Below, piece after piece: positions 41,270 to 51,550 of a stretch of 64,000 bases of DNA. The stretch comes from Microbacterium laevaniformans (GTDB taxonomy: Bacteria > Actinomycetota > Actinomycetes > Actinomycetales > Microbacteriaceae), in NCBI RefSeq assembly GCF_016907555.1, contig NZ_JAFBCE010000001.1:620001-684000 (forward strand), written 5' to 3'. A program made the position numbers and the translations under genes. The notes beneath the pieces were generated by a model. That model ran no database searches and was not told the DNA's origin. It saw only the letters and a list, made by a program, of their open reading frames with translations. Position 1 is the stretch's first letter. Every line of letters starts with the position of its first letter.

Positions 41270-42718
41270 GTGTCCGCCGCCTCCGACCGCCCGCTCGTGC
41301 CCGCGTGGCTTGCCGAACCGGCCGACGCGAACGCGCTCGCCCCGCTGGTGTGGCCGTCCTCGGCCGCGCGTGATGCCGACGGCCAGCTCGAGATCGCGGG
41401 CGTCGGCGTTCGGGACCTGCGCGCGCGGTTCGGCACTCCTTTGTACGTCCTCGACGAGGACGGTGTCCGCACGCGCGCACGAGAGGTGCGCGAAGCGTTC
41501 ACCGTGGCGGCCGCGCGCCGCGGCGTGCAGGCACGCATCTATTACGCCGGCAAGGCGTTCCTCTCGACCGAGGTCGTGCGCTGGGTGACCGAGGAAGGCC
41601 TCGCCGTCGACGTCGCCACCGGCGGCGAGCTCGCTGTCGCCCTCGCCGCCGGCGCCGACCCGTCCCGCCTCGGCCTGCACGGCAACAACAAGTCGGTCGC
41701 CGAGCTCGAGCGCGCCGTCGAGATCGGCATCGGCTCGATCGTGATCGACTCACGTATCGAGCTCGAGCGTCTCGCCGCGATCGTCGAGCGGCGCCGCGCG
41801 GACGATGCGGCCCCGCAGGCGGTGCTCGTCCGCGTCAACAGTGGCGTGCACGCCGAGACACACGATTTCCTGGCGACCGCCCATGAAGACCAGAAGTTCG
41901 GCTTCGCCCTGTCCGACGCCCCCGCGGTCGTCGCCCGCATCCGCGAGCTTCCGGGCCTGCGGTTCGTCGGGCTGCACTGCCATATCGGCTCGCAGATCTT
42001 CGGTACCCGCGGATTCGAAGAGTCCGCGGCGCGCGTGGTCGACCTCCACGCCGAGCTGCTCGCGGGCGGCGACATCCCGCTCCTCAACCTCGGTGGCGGC
42101 TTCGGCATCGCCTACACATCGGTCGACGAGCCCACGCCGATCGCCGATCTCGCCGAGGGCATCGTCGAGGCCGTCGCGCGGGAGTGCGACGTGCGCGGCA
42201 TCCCCCTGCCGAATCTCGCGTTCGAGCCGGGCCGCACGATCGTCGGACGCGCCGGCGTCACGCTCTACGAAGTCGGCACGGTCAAGCCCGTCCACGCCAG
42301 CGACGACCTCACCCGCCTCTACGTGAGTGTCGACGGCGGCATGAGCGACAACGCCCGGCCCGCGCTGTACGGCGCACAGTACTCGGCGCGCCTCGCCTCA
42401 CGCGCCTCGGATGTCGCGCCCGCCCTCTCCCGTGTGGTGGGCCGTCACTGCGAGTCCGGGGACATCGTCGTCGACGCCGAGTACCTGCCCGGCGACATCA
42501 CTCCCGGCGATCTCCTCGCCGTGCCCGCGACCGGCGCCTACTGCTTCTCGCTATCGAGCAACTACAACTACGTGCCCCGTCCGCCGGTCGTCGCCGTGCG
42601 GGGCGGCACCGCCCGCGTGATCGTCCGCGGCGAGAGCATCGATGACCTGCTGGCGCGCGATCTGGGGGTCGCGACCCCCGCATCCGCCGAGACGTCCCCG
42701 GCCGAGGAGAAGGAATGA
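41270..42718 (+). CDS. lysA: Diaminopimelate decarboxylase
   Basis: 482 residues, fold-III PLP enzyme. PLP lysine in YYAGKAFLSTEVVRW, then GLHCHIGSQIF, LNLGGGFGIAYT, FEPGRTIVGRAGVTLYEVG and the substrate Cys-Glu motif HCESGDIV. Decarboxylates meso-DAP to lysine. N-terminal extension (about 40 residues) is usual in actinobacteria. GTG 41270 is preferred over TTG 41258; no clear SD. Ends in an Ala/Glu-rich tail; ATGA overlap with hom. Confidence 0.95.
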   Translation: MSAASDRPLVPAWLAEPADANALAPLVWPSSAARDADGQLEIAGVGVRDLRARFGTPLYVLDEDGVRTRAREVREAFTVAAARRGVQARIYYAGKAFLSTEVVRWVTEEGLAVDVATGGELAVALAAGADPSRLGLHGNNKSVAELERAVEIGIGSIVIDSRIELERLAAIVERRRADDAAPQAVLVRVNSGVHAETHDFLATAHEDQKFGFALSDAPAVVARIRELPGLRFVGLHCHIGSQIFGTRGFEESAARVVDLHAELLAGGDIPLLNLGGGFGIAYTSVDEPTPIADLAEGIVEAVARECDVRGIPLPNLAFEPGRTIVGRAGVTLYEVGTVKPVHASDDLTRLYVSVDGGMSDNARPALYGAQYSARLASRASDVAPALSRVVGRHCESGDIVVDAEYLPGDITPGDLLAVPATGAYCFSLSSNYNYVPRPPVVAVRGGTARVIVRGESIDDLLARDLGVATPASAETSPAEEKE

Positions 42719-44070
42719 CCGACTACCGTCGACTGCGCGTGGCCCTGCTCGGAGCCGGAGCCGTCGGATCCCAGGTGGCGGACCTCCTGCGCACGCACGC
42801 CGACGAGCTCTCCGACCGTGCCGGCGCGGCTCTCGAGCTCGTGGGGATCGCCGTACGCAACCCGGACGCTCCGCGCGACGCCGATCTGCCGCGCGAGCTG
42901 TTCACCACCGATTCGGAACAGCTGATCGTCGGCGCCGACATCGTCATCGAGCTCATGGGCGGCATCGAGCCCGCGCGCACCGACATTCTGCTCGCGCTGT
43001 CGTCGGGCGCCGATGTCGTCACCGCGAACAAGGCGCTGCTGGCCACACACGGCCCCGAGATCTTCGACGCTGCCGACCAGGTGGGCGCCTCCGTCTATTA
43101 CGAGGCCGCCGCCGCCGGCGCCATCCCGATCATCCGCCCGCTGCGCGATTCGCTGGCCGGCGACCGCGTGCAGCGCATCATGGGCATCGTCAACGGCACG
43201 ACGAACTACATCCTCGACCGCATGGACACCGAGGGCAGCGAGTTCGCAGACGTCCTCGCCGACGCGCAGCGGCTGGGCTACGCCGAAGCCGATCCCACGG
43301 CCGATGTCGAAGGCTTCGACGCGGCTCAGAAGGCCGCCATCCTCGCGTCGCTCGCGTTCCACACGGCCGTTCCCTTGGAAGCGGTGCACCGCGAGGGCAT
43401 CACCGCCATCGACCGTCAGACGATGGAAGCGGCCCGCCACGCCGGGTACGTCATCAAGCTGCTCGCGGTGTGCGAGCGGATCACGGATGCCGAGGCGAAC
43501 TCGCCCACCGGCGAAGCCATCTCGGTGCGGGTGTACCCCGCGCTGATTCCGCGCGAGCATCCGCTGGCGAGCGTCCACGGCGCCAACAATGCGGTGTTCG
43601 TGCAGGCCGAGGCCGCCGGAAACCTCATGTTCTACGGCGCGGGTGCCGGCGGCGTGCAGACCGCGTCGGCGGTGCTCGGCGATGTCGTCTCGGCCGCCCG
43701 CCGCCACATCGCCGGCGGTGTGGGCGTCGGTGAGTCCACGCGTGCGAACCTTCCGGTCGTGCCGATCGGCCGCGTGACGACGCGCTACCAGATCACCCTC
43801 GAGGTCTCCGACGAGCCGGGCGTCCTCGCCACCGTCGCCGGCATCCTCAGTGAGGGTCGGGTCTCGATCGCGACGATCGAGCAGACCATCGAACCGGCTG
43901 CGGAGGCGAAGAGCCTGCTCCCCGCCGCACAGGGCGTCGCGGGCATCGCGCGCCTCGTCATCGGCACCCACACGGCCCGCGAGCAGGATCTCAGCGACAC
44001 CGTCGACCGTCTCGCCGCCAGCGGCGTGGTCGACCGGGTCGTGTCGGTCCTGCGCGTCGAAGGAAACTGA
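42715..44070 (+). CDS. hom: Homoserine dehydrogenase
   Basis: 451 residues. NAD(P) motif [15 protein letters not shown], catalytic-region [10 protein letters not shown] and [33 protein letters not shown] with the catalytic Lys/Asp. C-terminal ACT domain ([20 protein letters not shown]) is the site of threonine feedback in actinobacteria. Makes homoserine, used by thrB here and metX at 10,029. SD AAGGA inside lysA; overlap ATGA. Confidence 0.95.
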   Translation: MTDYRRLRVALLGAGAVGSQVADLLRTHADELSDRAGAALELVGIAVRNPDAPRDADLPRELFTTDSEQLIVGADIVIELMGGIEPARTDILLALSSGADVVTANKALLATHGPEIFDAADQVGASVYYEAAAAGAIPIIRPLRDSLAGDRVQRIMGIVNGTTNYILDRMDTEGSEFADVLADAQRLGYAEADPTADVEGFDAAQKAAILASLAFHTAVPLEAVHREGITAIDRQTMEAARHAGYVIKLLAVCERITDAEANSPTGEAISVRVYPALIPREHPLASVHGANNAVFVQAEAAGNLMFYGAGAGGVQTASAVLGDVVSAARRHIAGGVGVGESTRANLPVVPIGRVTTRYQITLEVSDEPGVLATVAGILSEGRVSIATIEQTIEPAAEAKSLLPAAQGVAGIARLVIGTHTAREQDLSDTVDRLAASGVVDRVVSVLRVEGN

Positions 44071-44105
44071 ACTCGCGGTCGCGGCACCGCAAGAAGGAGA
44101 TGGAG

Positions 44106-45176
44106 ATGGCACACGTCTGGCAGGGAGTCCTGCGCGAGTACGCCGATCGGCTCGGTGTCACCGAGGCGTCCACGGTCGTGACGCTCGGCGAGGGAGGCAC
44201 GCCGCTGATTCCGGCCGCCGCGCTGTCGCAGCAGACCGGCGCGAACGTCTTCATCAAGTTCGAGGGCATGAACCCGACGGGCTCGTTCAAGGACCGCGGC
44301 ATGACCGTCGCGCTCTCGCGCGCCGTCGAGCACGGTGCGAAGGCCGTCATCTGTGCCTCGACCGGCAACACCTCGGCATCCGCTGCCGCCTACGCGGCCC
44401 ACGCGGGCATCACTGCGGCTGTGCTGGTGCCGGAGGGCAAGATCGCGATGGGCAAGCTCAGTCAGGCGGTCGTGCACGGCGGTCGGCTGATCCAGGTGCG
44501 CGGCAACTTCGACGACTGCCTCGAGATCGCTCGCGAGCTCGCCGACAACTACCCCGTCCACCTCGTCAACTCGGTCAACCCCGACCGCATCGAGGGGCAG
44601 AAGACGGCCGCCTACGAGGTCGTCTCGCAGCTCGGCGACGCGCCCGACTTCCACCTGATCCCGGTCGGAAATGCCGGCAACTACACGGCGTACTCGCGCG
44701 GGTACCGCGAAGAGGCGGCGCGTGGCGTGGCGACCAAGGTGCCGCGGATGTTCGGCTTCCAGGCCGAAGGCTCGGCGCCTCTCGTGCGCGGCGAGGTCGT
44801 CCGCAACCCCGAGACGATCGCCTCGGCCATCCGCATCGGCAACCCCGCGTCGTGGGAGCTCGCGCTCGAAGCCCGCGATGCGACGCAGGGCTGGTTCGGC
44901 GCGATCGACGACGCGCGCATCCTCGCGGCGCAGAAGCTGCTGGCCAGCACGGCCGGCGTCTTCGTGGAGCCGGCGTCGGCCATCGGCGTCGCGGGTCTGC
45001 TCGACCGTGCCGCCGCGAGCATCATCCCCGCGGGCGCCACGGTCGTCATCACGGTCACCGGACACGGTCTGAAGGACCCCCAGTGGGCCCTGCGCAACGC
45101 CGATGGCACCGAGGTCGAGCCCACGGTGGTCGATGCGACCACCAGTGAGGTCGCGTCCGTCCTCGACCTGGCATGA
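44106..45176 (+). CDS. thrC: Threonine synthase
   Basis: 356 residues, the short bacterial form. PLP lysine in [17 protein letters not shown], glycine-rich loop [14 protein letters not shown]. Converts O-phosphohomoserine to threonine. ATG 44106 is chosen because AAGGAG sits 6-7 nt upstream; ATG 44100 would abut the SD. 35-nt gap after hom; ATGA overlap with thrB. Confidence 0.95.
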   Translation: MAHVWQGVLREYADRLGVTEASTVVTLGEGGTPLIPAAALSQQTGANVFIKFEGMNPTGSFKDRGMTVALSRAVEHGAKAVICASTGNTSASAAAYAAHAGITAAVLVPEGKIAMGKLSQAVVHGGRLIQVRGNFDDCLEIARELADNYPVHLVNSVNPDRIEGQKTAAYEVVSQLGDAPDFHLIPVGNAGNYTAYSRGYREEAARGVATKVPRMFGFQAEGSAPLVRGEVVRNPETIASAIRIGNPASWELALEARDATQGWFGAIDDARILAAQKLLASTAGVFVEPASAIGVAGLLDRAAASIIPAGATVVITVTGHGLKDPQWALRNADGTEVEPTVVDATTSEVASVLDLA

Positions 45177-46117
45177 CCACCCTCGCTTCCGTGGAACGCT
45201 CCGTCGCGGTCCGTGTACCCGCCACGAGTGCCAACCTCGGTCCCGGGTTCGATACTCTGGGCCTCGCTCTGAGCTCGTATGACGAACTCACCGTCACCGC
45301 TCTGCCGGAGCGTGGACTGGAGATTCTTGTGTCGGGCGAGGGGGCGGCCGATGTCCCGACCGATGCTTCGCACCTCGTCGTGCGCTCGATGGCCTACGCC
45401 TTCGAGGCCGTCGGGCGCGAGATGCCCGGCATCCGTCTGGAGGCGCACAACACGATTCCGCACGGGCGGGGCATGGGATCGTCGGGTGCCGCCGTCGTCG
45501 CGGGTCTGCTCGCGGCGAAGGGCCTGCTCGCCGGCGAGGTCGAGATCGGCCCCGATGCGCTGCTGCGCCTCGCGACCGAGCTCGAAGGACATCCCGACAA
45601 CGTCGCTCCCGCGCTGTTCGGCGGACTGACGATCGCGTGGATGGACGAGAACGGTCCGCAACACAAGAAGCTCCTCGTGCACCGCGGCGTCTCGCCGCTG
45701 GTGTTCGTTCCCGACTTCACGATGTCGACGGCCGTCGCCCGGGGGCTCGCACCTCTTCAGGTGCCTCGTGAGGATGCCGTGTTCAACGTCTCGCGCTCTG
45801 CGCTGCTGATCGCGGCGCTCACGCAGAGCCCGGAGCTGCTGATGGCCGCCACCGAGGACAAGCTCCACCAGTCGTACCGCGCGCAGGCGATGCCGGCGAC
45901 CGATCAGCTCGTCCGCGCGCTGCGGGCACGCGGCTTCGCCGCCGTCGTCTCCGGCGCAGGGCCCAGCGTGCTCGTGCTCGCGGACGGCCCGGGTCAGCGT
46001 CTGGAGGCGGCGGAGGTCGCGGCATCCGTGACGGACACCCCGTGGGAGCCGCGCTTGCTCGCCGTCGACGTCAAGGGTGGTACAGTGAGGAACCATACGG
46101 AGGGTGCCACGGCGTGA
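45173..46117 (+). CDS. thrB: Homoserine kinase
   Basis: 314 residues, GHMP kinase. N-terminal [20 protein letters not shown], the ATP loop [20 protein letters not shown], and the C-terminal [11 protein letters not shown] motif. Phosphorylates homoserine for ThrC. The ATG overlaps the thrC stop. Last gene of the aspartate-family operon; rho follows after a 165-nt leader. Confidence 0.95.
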   Translation: MTTLASVERSVAVRVPATSANLGPGFDTLGLALSSYDELTVTALPERGLEILVSGEGAADVPTDASHLVVRSMAYAFEAVGREMPGIRLEAHNTIPHGRGMGSSGAAVVAGLLAAKGLLAGEVEIGPDALLRLATELEGHPDNVAPALFGGLTIAWMDENGPQHKKLLVHRGVSPLVFVPDFTMSTAVARGLAPLQVPREDAVFNVSRSALLIAALTQSPELLMAATEDKLHQSYRAQAMPATDQLVRALRARGFAAVVSGAGPSVLVLADGPGQRLEAAEVAASVTDTPWEPRLLAVDVKGGTVRNHTEGATA

Positions 46118-46169
46118 CCGTGAATCTGGCCTCCGTCGCAATTCTGCGAACCACCGCATAACCCTCACG

Positions 46170-46197
46170 TTGCACCATCGCGCGTCTGAGCTAGACG
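46170..46197 (+). promoter_or_regulatory. Candidate rho promoter (TTGCAC-16-TAGACG)
   Basis: TTGCAC (46170-46175) and TAGACG (46192-46197), spacing 16. Predicts an mRNA leader of about 80 nt before GTG 46283. Confidence 0.4.
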
Positions 46198-46229
46198 TGC
46201 ATGCGCGCACGAGAGCGGTAGCGCCTGTC

Positions 46230-46262
46230 GTGGACGGCGCGATGCGGACGGTATCCGTCCAC
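46230..46262 (+). promoter_or_regulatory. Alternative-pairing leader element upstream of rho
   Basis: CCGTCCAC (46255-46262) can pair with GTGGACGG (46230-46237) or, in part (CCGTCC), with the nearer GGACGG (46246-46251). The two folds are mutually exclusive. Rho is often autoregulated through its leader, so an attenuator is plausible but unproven. Confidence 0.45.
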
Positions 46263-46282
46263 ATGCCTACGAAGGAGAACTC

Positions 46283-48337
46283 GTGGAGTCCCTCTCCGAG
46301 ATCCAGACCGAGAACACCGAGAACGTCGAGAGCGCGCAGTCCGCCGGCGCCGAGGAGAACACCGCCGAGGCGACCCCGGTCGCCGAGAGCACCGAGACCG
46401 CTGAGGTCGAGGCTCCCGCCGAGGAGTCCGCCGCCGCTATCGCCGAGGCCGTTCAGACCGAGGCCCCCGACGTGGAGGTGGCCTCGGATGTCGAGGCTCC
46501 CGCCGCCGCCGAGGTCGAGCCCGCCCCCGTGGAGGCCGAACCCGCTGCGGCGGAGGCCGAACCCGCTGCGGCGGAGGCCGAGCCCGCTGCGGCGGAGGAG
46601 GCGCCCGTCGTCGCGGAGGAGAAGCCCGCGAAGGCTCCCCGCAAGCGTGCGCCGCGCCGCGCGAAGAGCGCCGACGTCGCGCCCGCTGAGGATGCCGCCA
46701 CGGACGCGGTGACCGAGACCGCTGCCGCCGCGCAGGACCCGGCAGAGTCCGCCGCTTCGACGCCGACGGCGGCCGATGAGACCCCCGCGGCCGAGGCTGC
46801 GGCCGAGACTCCTGCCGCCGACGCCGCCGAGACCGCCGCCGCCGGCGACGCGTCGGGTGCCGAGACTACGGACAGCGCCGCGGCAGACGCGGCAGGCGCC
46901 GCCGAGGGCGAGACCCCCAGCCGCAGCCGCTCGCGCAGCCGCAGCCGCAGCCGCAACCGCGGTCAGCGCGGCGAGAACGGCCAGAACGCTCAGGGTGCGC
47001 AGAACGCCCAGAACAACGCTCCGACCGCTCCGGCCGCCGAAGAGAGCGCAGACGGCGACGACGAGCAGTCCCAGGGCCGCGGTCGCCAGCGCAACAAGCG
47101 TCGGGGCCCGGCGCAGAACGGCGACGAGTTCGAGACCGAGATCGGCGAGGACGACGTCCTCATCCCGATCGCCGGCATCCTCGACGTCCTCGACAACTAC
47201 GCCTTCGTGCGCACCACCGGCTACCTGCCGGGGGCGAGCGACGTCTACGTGTCGCTCGGCCAGGTCAAGAAGTACAACCTGCGCAAGGGCGACGCCGTCG
47301 TCGGCGCCATCAAGCAGCCGCGCGAGGGCGAGCAGTCCAGCCGCCAGAAGTACAACGCGCTGGTCAAGGTCGACGCCATCAACGGGCTGTCGGTCGACGA
47401 CGCCGCCGAGCGTGTCGAGTTCGGTAAGCTCACCCCGCTCTACCCGCAGGAGCGCCTGCGCCTGGAGACGGCGCCGGAGAAGCTCACGCAGCGCATCATC
47501 GACCTCGTCGCGCCCATCGGAAAGGGCCAGCGCGGCCTCATCGTCGCGCCCCCCAAGGCCGGCAAGACGATCGTGCTGCAGCAGATCGCCAACGCGATCG
47601 CGACGAACAACCCCGAGGTCCACCTCATGGTCGTGCTCGTCGACGAGCGTCCCGAAGAGGTCACCGACATGCAGCGGACCGTCAAGGGTGAGGTCATCGC
47701 CTCCACCTTCGACCGTCCCGCCGAAGACCACACCACGGTCGCGGAGCTGGCCATCGAGCGCGCGAAGCGCCTCGTCGAGCTCGGCCGCGATGTCGTCGTG
47801 CTCCTCGACTCGATCACGCGCCTGGGCCGCGCGTACAACGTCTCTGCACCCACGAGCGGCCGCGTGCTCAGCGGCGGCGTCGACGCGTCGGCGCTGTACC
47901 CGCCCAAGCGCTTCTTCGGGGCAGCCCGCAACATCGAGAACGGCGGCTCGCTGACCATTCTCGCCACGGCGCTCGTGGAGACCGGCTCGAAGATGGACGA
48001 GGTCATCTTCGAGGAGTTCAAGGGCACCGGCAACAGCGAGCTGCGCCTGTCGCGCCAGCTGGCCGACAAGCGGATCTTCCCGGCCGTCGACGTCAACGCG
48101 TCCTCGACCCGCCGCGAGGAGATGCTGCTGAACCCCGATGAGGTGAAGATCACCTGGAAGCTGCGTCGCGCCCTCGCCGGCCTCGACCCGCAGCAAGCCC
48201 TCGAGGTGGTGCTCGGCAAGCTCAAGGAGACGAGCTCCAACGTCGAGTTCCTCTACCAGATGCAGAACGTGCAGATGAAGTCGGTGTCCACGGCCGGCGG
48301 CGGCCACAGCCACGGGCACGAGAACAGCATCCGCTGA
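46283..48337 (+). CDS. rho: Transcription termination factor Rho
   Basis: 684 residues. About 285 N-terminal residues are low-complexity Ala/Glu/Pro, with three tandem 21-bp units (46531-46593) encoding EAEPAAA, then an Arg/Ser/Asn-rich RNA-binding-like stretch ([14 protein letters not shown]). No recognisable Rho_N SAP-like helix bundle is seen. The cold-shock RNA-binding domain ([21 protein letters not shown]) and the RecA-type ATPase ([28 protein letters not shown]) follow. High-GC actinobacterial Rhos carry such inserts. GTG start with SD AAGGAGA. Confidence 0.95.
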   Translation: MESLSEIQTENTENVESAQSAGAEENTAEATPVAESTETAEVEAPAEESAAAIAEAVQTEAPDVEVASDVEAPAAAEVEPAPVEAEPAAAEAEPAAAEAEPAAAEEAPVVAEEKPAKAPRKRAPRRAKSADVAPAEDAATDAVTETAAAAQDPAESAASTPTAADETPAAEAAAETPAADAAETAAAGDASGAETTDSAAADAAGAAEGETPSRSRSRSRSRSRNRGQRGENGQNAQGAQNAQNNAPTAPAAEESADGDDEQSQGRGRQRNKRRGPAQNGDEFETEIGEDDVLIPIAGILDVLDNYAFVRTTGYLPGASDVYVSLGQVKKYNLRKGDAVVGAIKQPREGEQSSRQKYNALVKVDAINGLSVDDAAERVEFGKLTPLYPQERLRLETAPEKLTQRIIDLVAPIGKGQRGLIVAPPKAGKTIVLQQIANAIATNNPEVHLMVVLVDERPEEVTDMQRTVKGEVIASTFDRPAEDHTTVAELAIERAKRLVELGRDVVVLLDSITRLGRAYNVSAPTSGRVLSGGVDASALYPPKRFFGAARNIENGGSLTILATALVETGSKMDEVIFEEFKGTGNSELRLSRQLADKRIFPAVDVNASSTRREEMLLNPDEVKITWKLRRALAGLDPQQALEVVLGKLKETSSNVEFLYQMQNVQMKSVSTAGGGHSHGHENSIR
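46531..46593 (+). repeat. Three tandem 21-bp units in rho
   Basis: Units 46531-46551, 46552-46572 and 46573-46593, with one base change (GAA to GAG). In-frame, so copy number could vary without breaking the protein. Confidence 0.85.
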
Positions 48338-48348
48338 GCGGGCTCTTC

Positions 48349-49425
48349 GTGTTCGAGTCCGTCCAGGCGCTGATCGACGAGCACCGCGCGGTCCAGGAGG
48401 AACTCTCCGACCCCGCGGTGCACGCCGATGCCGCGCGCGCCAAGCGCGTCAACCGGCGCTACGCCGAGCTGTCCAGGATCGTCGCGGCCCACGACGCATG
48501 GCGGGCGGCGGACGACGACCTCGCGGCGGCGCGTGAACTCGCCCGCGAGGACGACGCTTTCGCCGAGGAGGTCCCGGCGCTCGAAGAACGGGTCGCGGCG
48601 ACGCAGGAGAAGCTGCGGCGCCTGCTCATCCCACGCGACCCCGACGATGCGCGCGACGTGATCCTCGAGGTCAAAGCGGGTGAGGGCGGTGCCGAGTCGG
48701 CGCTGTTCGCGGCCGATCTGCTGCGGATGTATCTGCAGTACGCGGCATCCATGGGCTGGAAGACCGAGCTGCTGGAGCGCAACGAGTCCGACCTCGGCGG
48801 CTACAAGGACGTCCAGGTCGCCATCAAGGGAAGCTCGACCGATCCGGCGCAGGGCGTGTGGGCCCACCTCAAGTACGAGGGCGGCGTGCACCGCGTGCAG
48901 CGGGTTCCCGCGACCGAGTCGCAGGGGCGCATCCACACCTCGACGACCGGGGTGCTGGTCTTCCCGGAGGTCGACGAGCCCGAAGAGGTGCAGATCGACG
49001 CCAACGACCTGAAGATCGACGTGTTCCGCTCCTCGGGACCGGGGGGACAGTCGGTCAACACGACCGACTCCGCCGTGCGCATCACGCACCTTCCGAGCGG
49101 CATCGTCGTCTCGATGCAGAACGAGAAGAGCCAGCTGCAGAACCGCGAGGCGGGCATGCGCGTACTGCGTGCGCGACTGCTCGCGAAGCAGCAGGAGGAG
49201 CGGGATGCCGCGGCATCCGACGCCCGTCGTTCGCAGATCCGGGGGATGGACCGTTCGGAGCGCATCCGCACGTACAACTTCCCCGAGAACCGCATCGCGG
49301 ACCACCGCACGGGCTACAAGGCCTACAACCTCGATCAGGTGATGGACGGGGCGCTCGGCCCGCTCATCGAGTCGGCGATCGCCGCCGACGAAGAGGCGCG
49401 ACTCGCGGCGCTGGGCGCCGACTGA
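48349..49425 (+). CDS. prfA: Peptide chain release factor 1
   Basis: 358 residues. Stop-codon motif PAT in [14 protein letters not shown] and the universal GGQ in [23 protein letters not shown]. Recognises UAA/UAG. GTG start 11 nt after the rho stop, so probably cotranscribed. rpmE, usually between rho and prfA in actinobacteria, is absent here. Its methylase prmC lies 2 kb downstream. Confidence 0.96.
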   Translation: MFESVQALIDEHRAVQEELSDPAVHADAARAKRVNRRYAELSRIVAAHDAWRAADDDLAAARELAREDDAFAEEVPALEERVAATQEKLRRLLIPRDPDDARDVILEVKAGEGGAESALFAADLLRMYLQYAASMGWKTELLERNESDLGGYKDVQVAIKGSSTDPAQGVWAHLKYEGGVHRVQRVPATESQGRIHTSTTGVLVFPEVDEPEEVQIDANDLKIDVFRSSGPGGQSVNTTDSAVRITHLPSGIVVSMQNEKSQLQNREAGMRVLRARLLAKQQEERDAAASDARRSQIRGMDRSERIRTYNFPENRIADHRTGYKAYNLDQVMDGALGPLIESAIAADEEARLAALGAD

Positions 49426-49470
49426 CCCCCGCGGACGGATCGAGGCTCGCAGGGGCGCTGCGCTCGCGTC

Positions 49471-49801
49471 ATGATCACGTTCCTGCTGCGAGCCGCCGTC
49501 TTTCTCGCCTCCGCTGCGGTCGGCCTCATCGTCGCCGTGCTGCAGAGCGTCCTCGCGCCGTGGTTGGCCCGGGTGGCGCAGAGAAACGCTCCCGCCTTCC
49601 TCGGAGGCATCGGGATCGTCTCGACCTTCGTCGCGCTGGTGGTCACAGCGCTCATCCCCGGCGCCGGACTCACCATCGGCCTCCCGTGGTGGACCTGGAT
49701 CGTCGCGCCGATGATCGTCTGGGTCGTCACCGCGAATCGCGGCGTTCCTGCTGCCGGCGGTGCTGCTGAAGAAGAAGGTCCAGGACCGACGCGAGAGCTG
49801 A
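49471..49801 (+). pseudogene. Holin-like (phage holin family IV) membrane protein, decayed
   Basis: The first frame reads MITFLLRAAVFLASAAVGLIVA then QSVLAPWLARVAQRNAPAFLGGIGIVSTFVAL ... VVTA, matching the actinobacterial four-helix holin-like family. About 25 residues normally between GLIVA and QSVLAP are missing. Near 49736-49737 an extra A shifts the frame; the family C terminus continues as IAAFLLPAVLLKKKVQDRR to TGA 49801 in the +1 frame. An unshifted reading would run on nonsensically to 49935 into cysE. Two lesions suggest a broken gene, or sequencing errors. Confidence 0.6.
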
Positions 49802-49820
49802 GGCGCCGGGTCCGGCGTCT
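49801..49820. terminator. Convergent-gene hairpin between holin-like gene and cysE
   Basis: Bases 49801-49820 fold into a GC-rich stem (CGCCGG/CCGGCG core with one wobble). No T tract, so a bidirectional or Rho-assisted end. Confidence 0.45.
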
Positions 49821-50425
49821 CAGATGGAGTACTCGGGCGTCGTCAGCAGCGCGCGCGTCTCTTCCCCCGCGCGGCGGGAGCGAGCCGTGGCGGGGACGCC
49901 GACCAGCACGGAATCCGCGGGAGCGTCGCGAGTGACGACGGCATTGGCGCCGACGACCGAACCGGCGCCGATCGTCACCGGTCCGAGGATCTTCGCTCCC
50001 GCGCCGACCGCGACGCCGTCACCGAGGGTGGGGTGCCGCTTACCGGCGTCGCGTGTACGTCCGCCCAGCGTCACGCCGTGGTAGAGCATCACGTCGTCGC
50101 CGATCTCGGCGGTCTCACCGATCACCACGCCCATGCCGTGATCGATGAAGAAGCGGCGGCCGATCGTCGCGCCGGGGTGGATCTCCACTCCCGTCACCCA
50201 CCGCGCCGCCTGGGAGAGAGCCCGCGCGGCGAAGCGCCACCCGCGACGCCACAGCGCGTGCGCGACGCGATAGATCCAGATGGCGTGCAGACCGGAGTAC
50301 AGAACCGCGATCTCCGCTGCGCCGCGGGCTGCGGGGTCTCTCAGCTTCGCGGCCGCGATGTCTTCACGGACGCGTGCGAAGGCCCCGAGCCGCGGCGCAG
50401 CGGTATCGGTAGAGGTGCCACTCAC
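49820..50425 (-). CDS. cysE: Serine O-acetyltransferase
   Basis: 201 residues, short form (truncated N-terminal helical domain, as in many actinobacteria). Left-handed beta-helix hexapeptides from [21 protein letters not shown] through [20 protein letters not shown] and [21 protein letters not shown]; catalytic His in FIDHGMG. Makes O-acetylserine for CysK. GTG 50425 starts 8 nt after the cysK stop; the two form an operon in the order cysK-cysE. Confidence 0.93.
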   Translation of the reverse strand: MSGTSTDTAAPRLGAFARVREDIAAAKLRDPAARGAAEIAVLYSGLHAIWIYRVAHALWRRGWRFAARALSQAARWVTGVEIHPGATIGRRFFIDHGMGVVIGETAEIGDDVMLYHGVTLGGRTRDAGKRHPTLGDGVAVGAGAKILGPVTIGAGSVVGANAVVTRDAPADSVLVGVPATARSRRAGEETRALLTTPEYSI

Positions 50426-50433
50426 GCGGGGGA

Positions 50434-51372
50434 TCAGTCCTCGCGCAGGTGCTCGTAGAGCGCGGTGGAGAGGTAGCGCTCGCCGAAGGAGGGGATGATC
50501 ACGACGATGTTCTTGCCCTCGGCCTCCGGACGCGCGGCGATCTGCAGGGCTGCCCAGATGGCGGCGCCCGACGAGATGCCGACCAGGATCCCCTCGGTGG
50601 TCGCCACCTCTCGTGCCACGCGGATGGCGTCGTCGAACTCGACATCCACGACCTCGTCGATCACGTCCTGGTCGAGGATCTCCGGAATGAAGTTGGGACC
50701 GATGCCCTGGATCTTGTGGGGTCCGGGGGTTCCCTTGGTCAACAGCGGGGAGTCGGCGGGCTCGACGGCGATGACCTTCGCCTCGGGCACGCGCTCCTTG
50801 AGGACCTGGCCGACACCCGTGATGGTTCCGCCGGTGCCGATGCCGGCGACGAAGTAGCCGATCTCCCCGTCGGTGTCGCGGAGGATCTCCTCCGCCGTCG
50901 TCTTGCGGTGGATGGCGGGGTTCGCCTCGTTCGCGAACTGCTTGGCCAGGACCGCGCCCGGCGTGGCGGCGGCGATCTCCTCGGCCTTCGCGACCGCGCC
51001 CTTCATCCCGAGTGCGGGCTCGGTGAGCACGAGCTCCGCTCCGTATGCCTTCAGGAGCATGCGGCGCTCGACCGACATCGATGCCGGCATCGTGAGGATG
51101 ACCTTGTAGCCGCGTGCGGCGCCGACCATCGCCAGTGCGATGCCGGTGTTGCCGCTCGTGCCCTCGACGATCGTGCCGCCGGGCTGCAGGGCACCGGAGG
51201 CTTCGGCCGCATCGACGATGGCGATGCCCAGACGGTCCTTCACGGAGGACGCGGGGTTGTAGAACTCGAGCTTGGCGAGCACCGTGCCGGGCAGGCCCTC
51301 GCTGATGCGGTTCAGGCGCACCAGTGGGGTGTTGCCGAATGCGCTCGTGATGTCGGAGTGGATGCCGGACAT
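50434..51372 (-). CDS. cysK: Cysteine synthase A
   Basis: 312 residues. PLP lysine in [19 protein letters not shown], substrate loop [15 protein letters not shown], phosphate-binding [13 protein letters not shown]-terminal DIITEELR-like end is absent but normal for actinobacterial CysK. Condenses O-acetylserine and sulfide. SD AAAGG near the ATG. First gene of the cysK-cysE pair. Confidence 0.95.
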   Translation of the reverse strand: MSGIHSDITSAFGNTPLVRLNRISEGLPGTVLAKLEFYNPASSVKDRLGIAIVDAAEASGALQPGGTIVEGTSGNTGIALAMVGAARGYKVILTMPASMSVERRMLLKAYGAELVLTEPALGMKGAVAKAEEIAAATPGAVLAKQFANEANPAIHRKTTAEEILRDTDGEIGYFVAGIGTGGTITGVGQVLKERVPEAKVIAVEPADSPLLTKGTPGPHKIQGIGPNFIPEILDQDVIDEVVDVEFDDAIRVAREVATTEGILVGISSGAAIWAALQIAARPEAEGKNIVVIIPSFGERYLSTALYEHLRED

Positions 51373-51444
51373 GGCTTGCCTTTCGTGCGGGGCGGGTGTC
51401 GCCGGGTCGCGCGTTCGTGCGCTCCCTCGTCAGCGTGTCGAACC

Positions 51445-51450
51445 AGCCTA
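51445..51450 (-). promoter_or_regulatory. Candidate -10 box TAGGCT of cysK-cysE
   Basis: Minus-strand TAGGCT about 72 nt upstream of ATG 51372. The dyad GTGA...TTCAC near 51480 lies further upstream. Confidence 0.4.
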
Positions 51451-51534
51451 AGCGTCGCCTGTATTCCCGAGTCGAATGTGACGAATCTTCACGGTGGGTG
51501 CGGGGCTCCCGCGGCGGGTCCGAGCGCTCGCGGC

Positions 51535-51540
51535 TAGGGT
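51535..51540 (+). promoter_or_regulatory. -10 box TAGGGT of prmC
   Basis: TAGGGT 10 nt before ATG 51551; GGAGAAG in the interval can serve as a short SD. Confidence 0.5.
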
Positions 51541-51550
51541 GGAGAAGCTG

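Noticed and set aside
41224..41373. Leader ORF from GTG 41224 upstream of lysA
   Set aside because: It runs 150 nt into lysA in another frame with Arg/Ala-rich content and no termination near the lysA start.
46531..46593. Tandem 21-bp units as a possible CRISPR or regulatory repeat
   Set aside because: In-frame inside rho, no spacers, encodes a low-complexity peptide.
44681..48319. A 1212-codon open frame on the minus strand opposite thrC, thrB and rho
   Set aside because: Composition is His/Arg/Glu/Leu-rich with no domain; it is the high-GC shadow of well-recognised genes on the plus strand.
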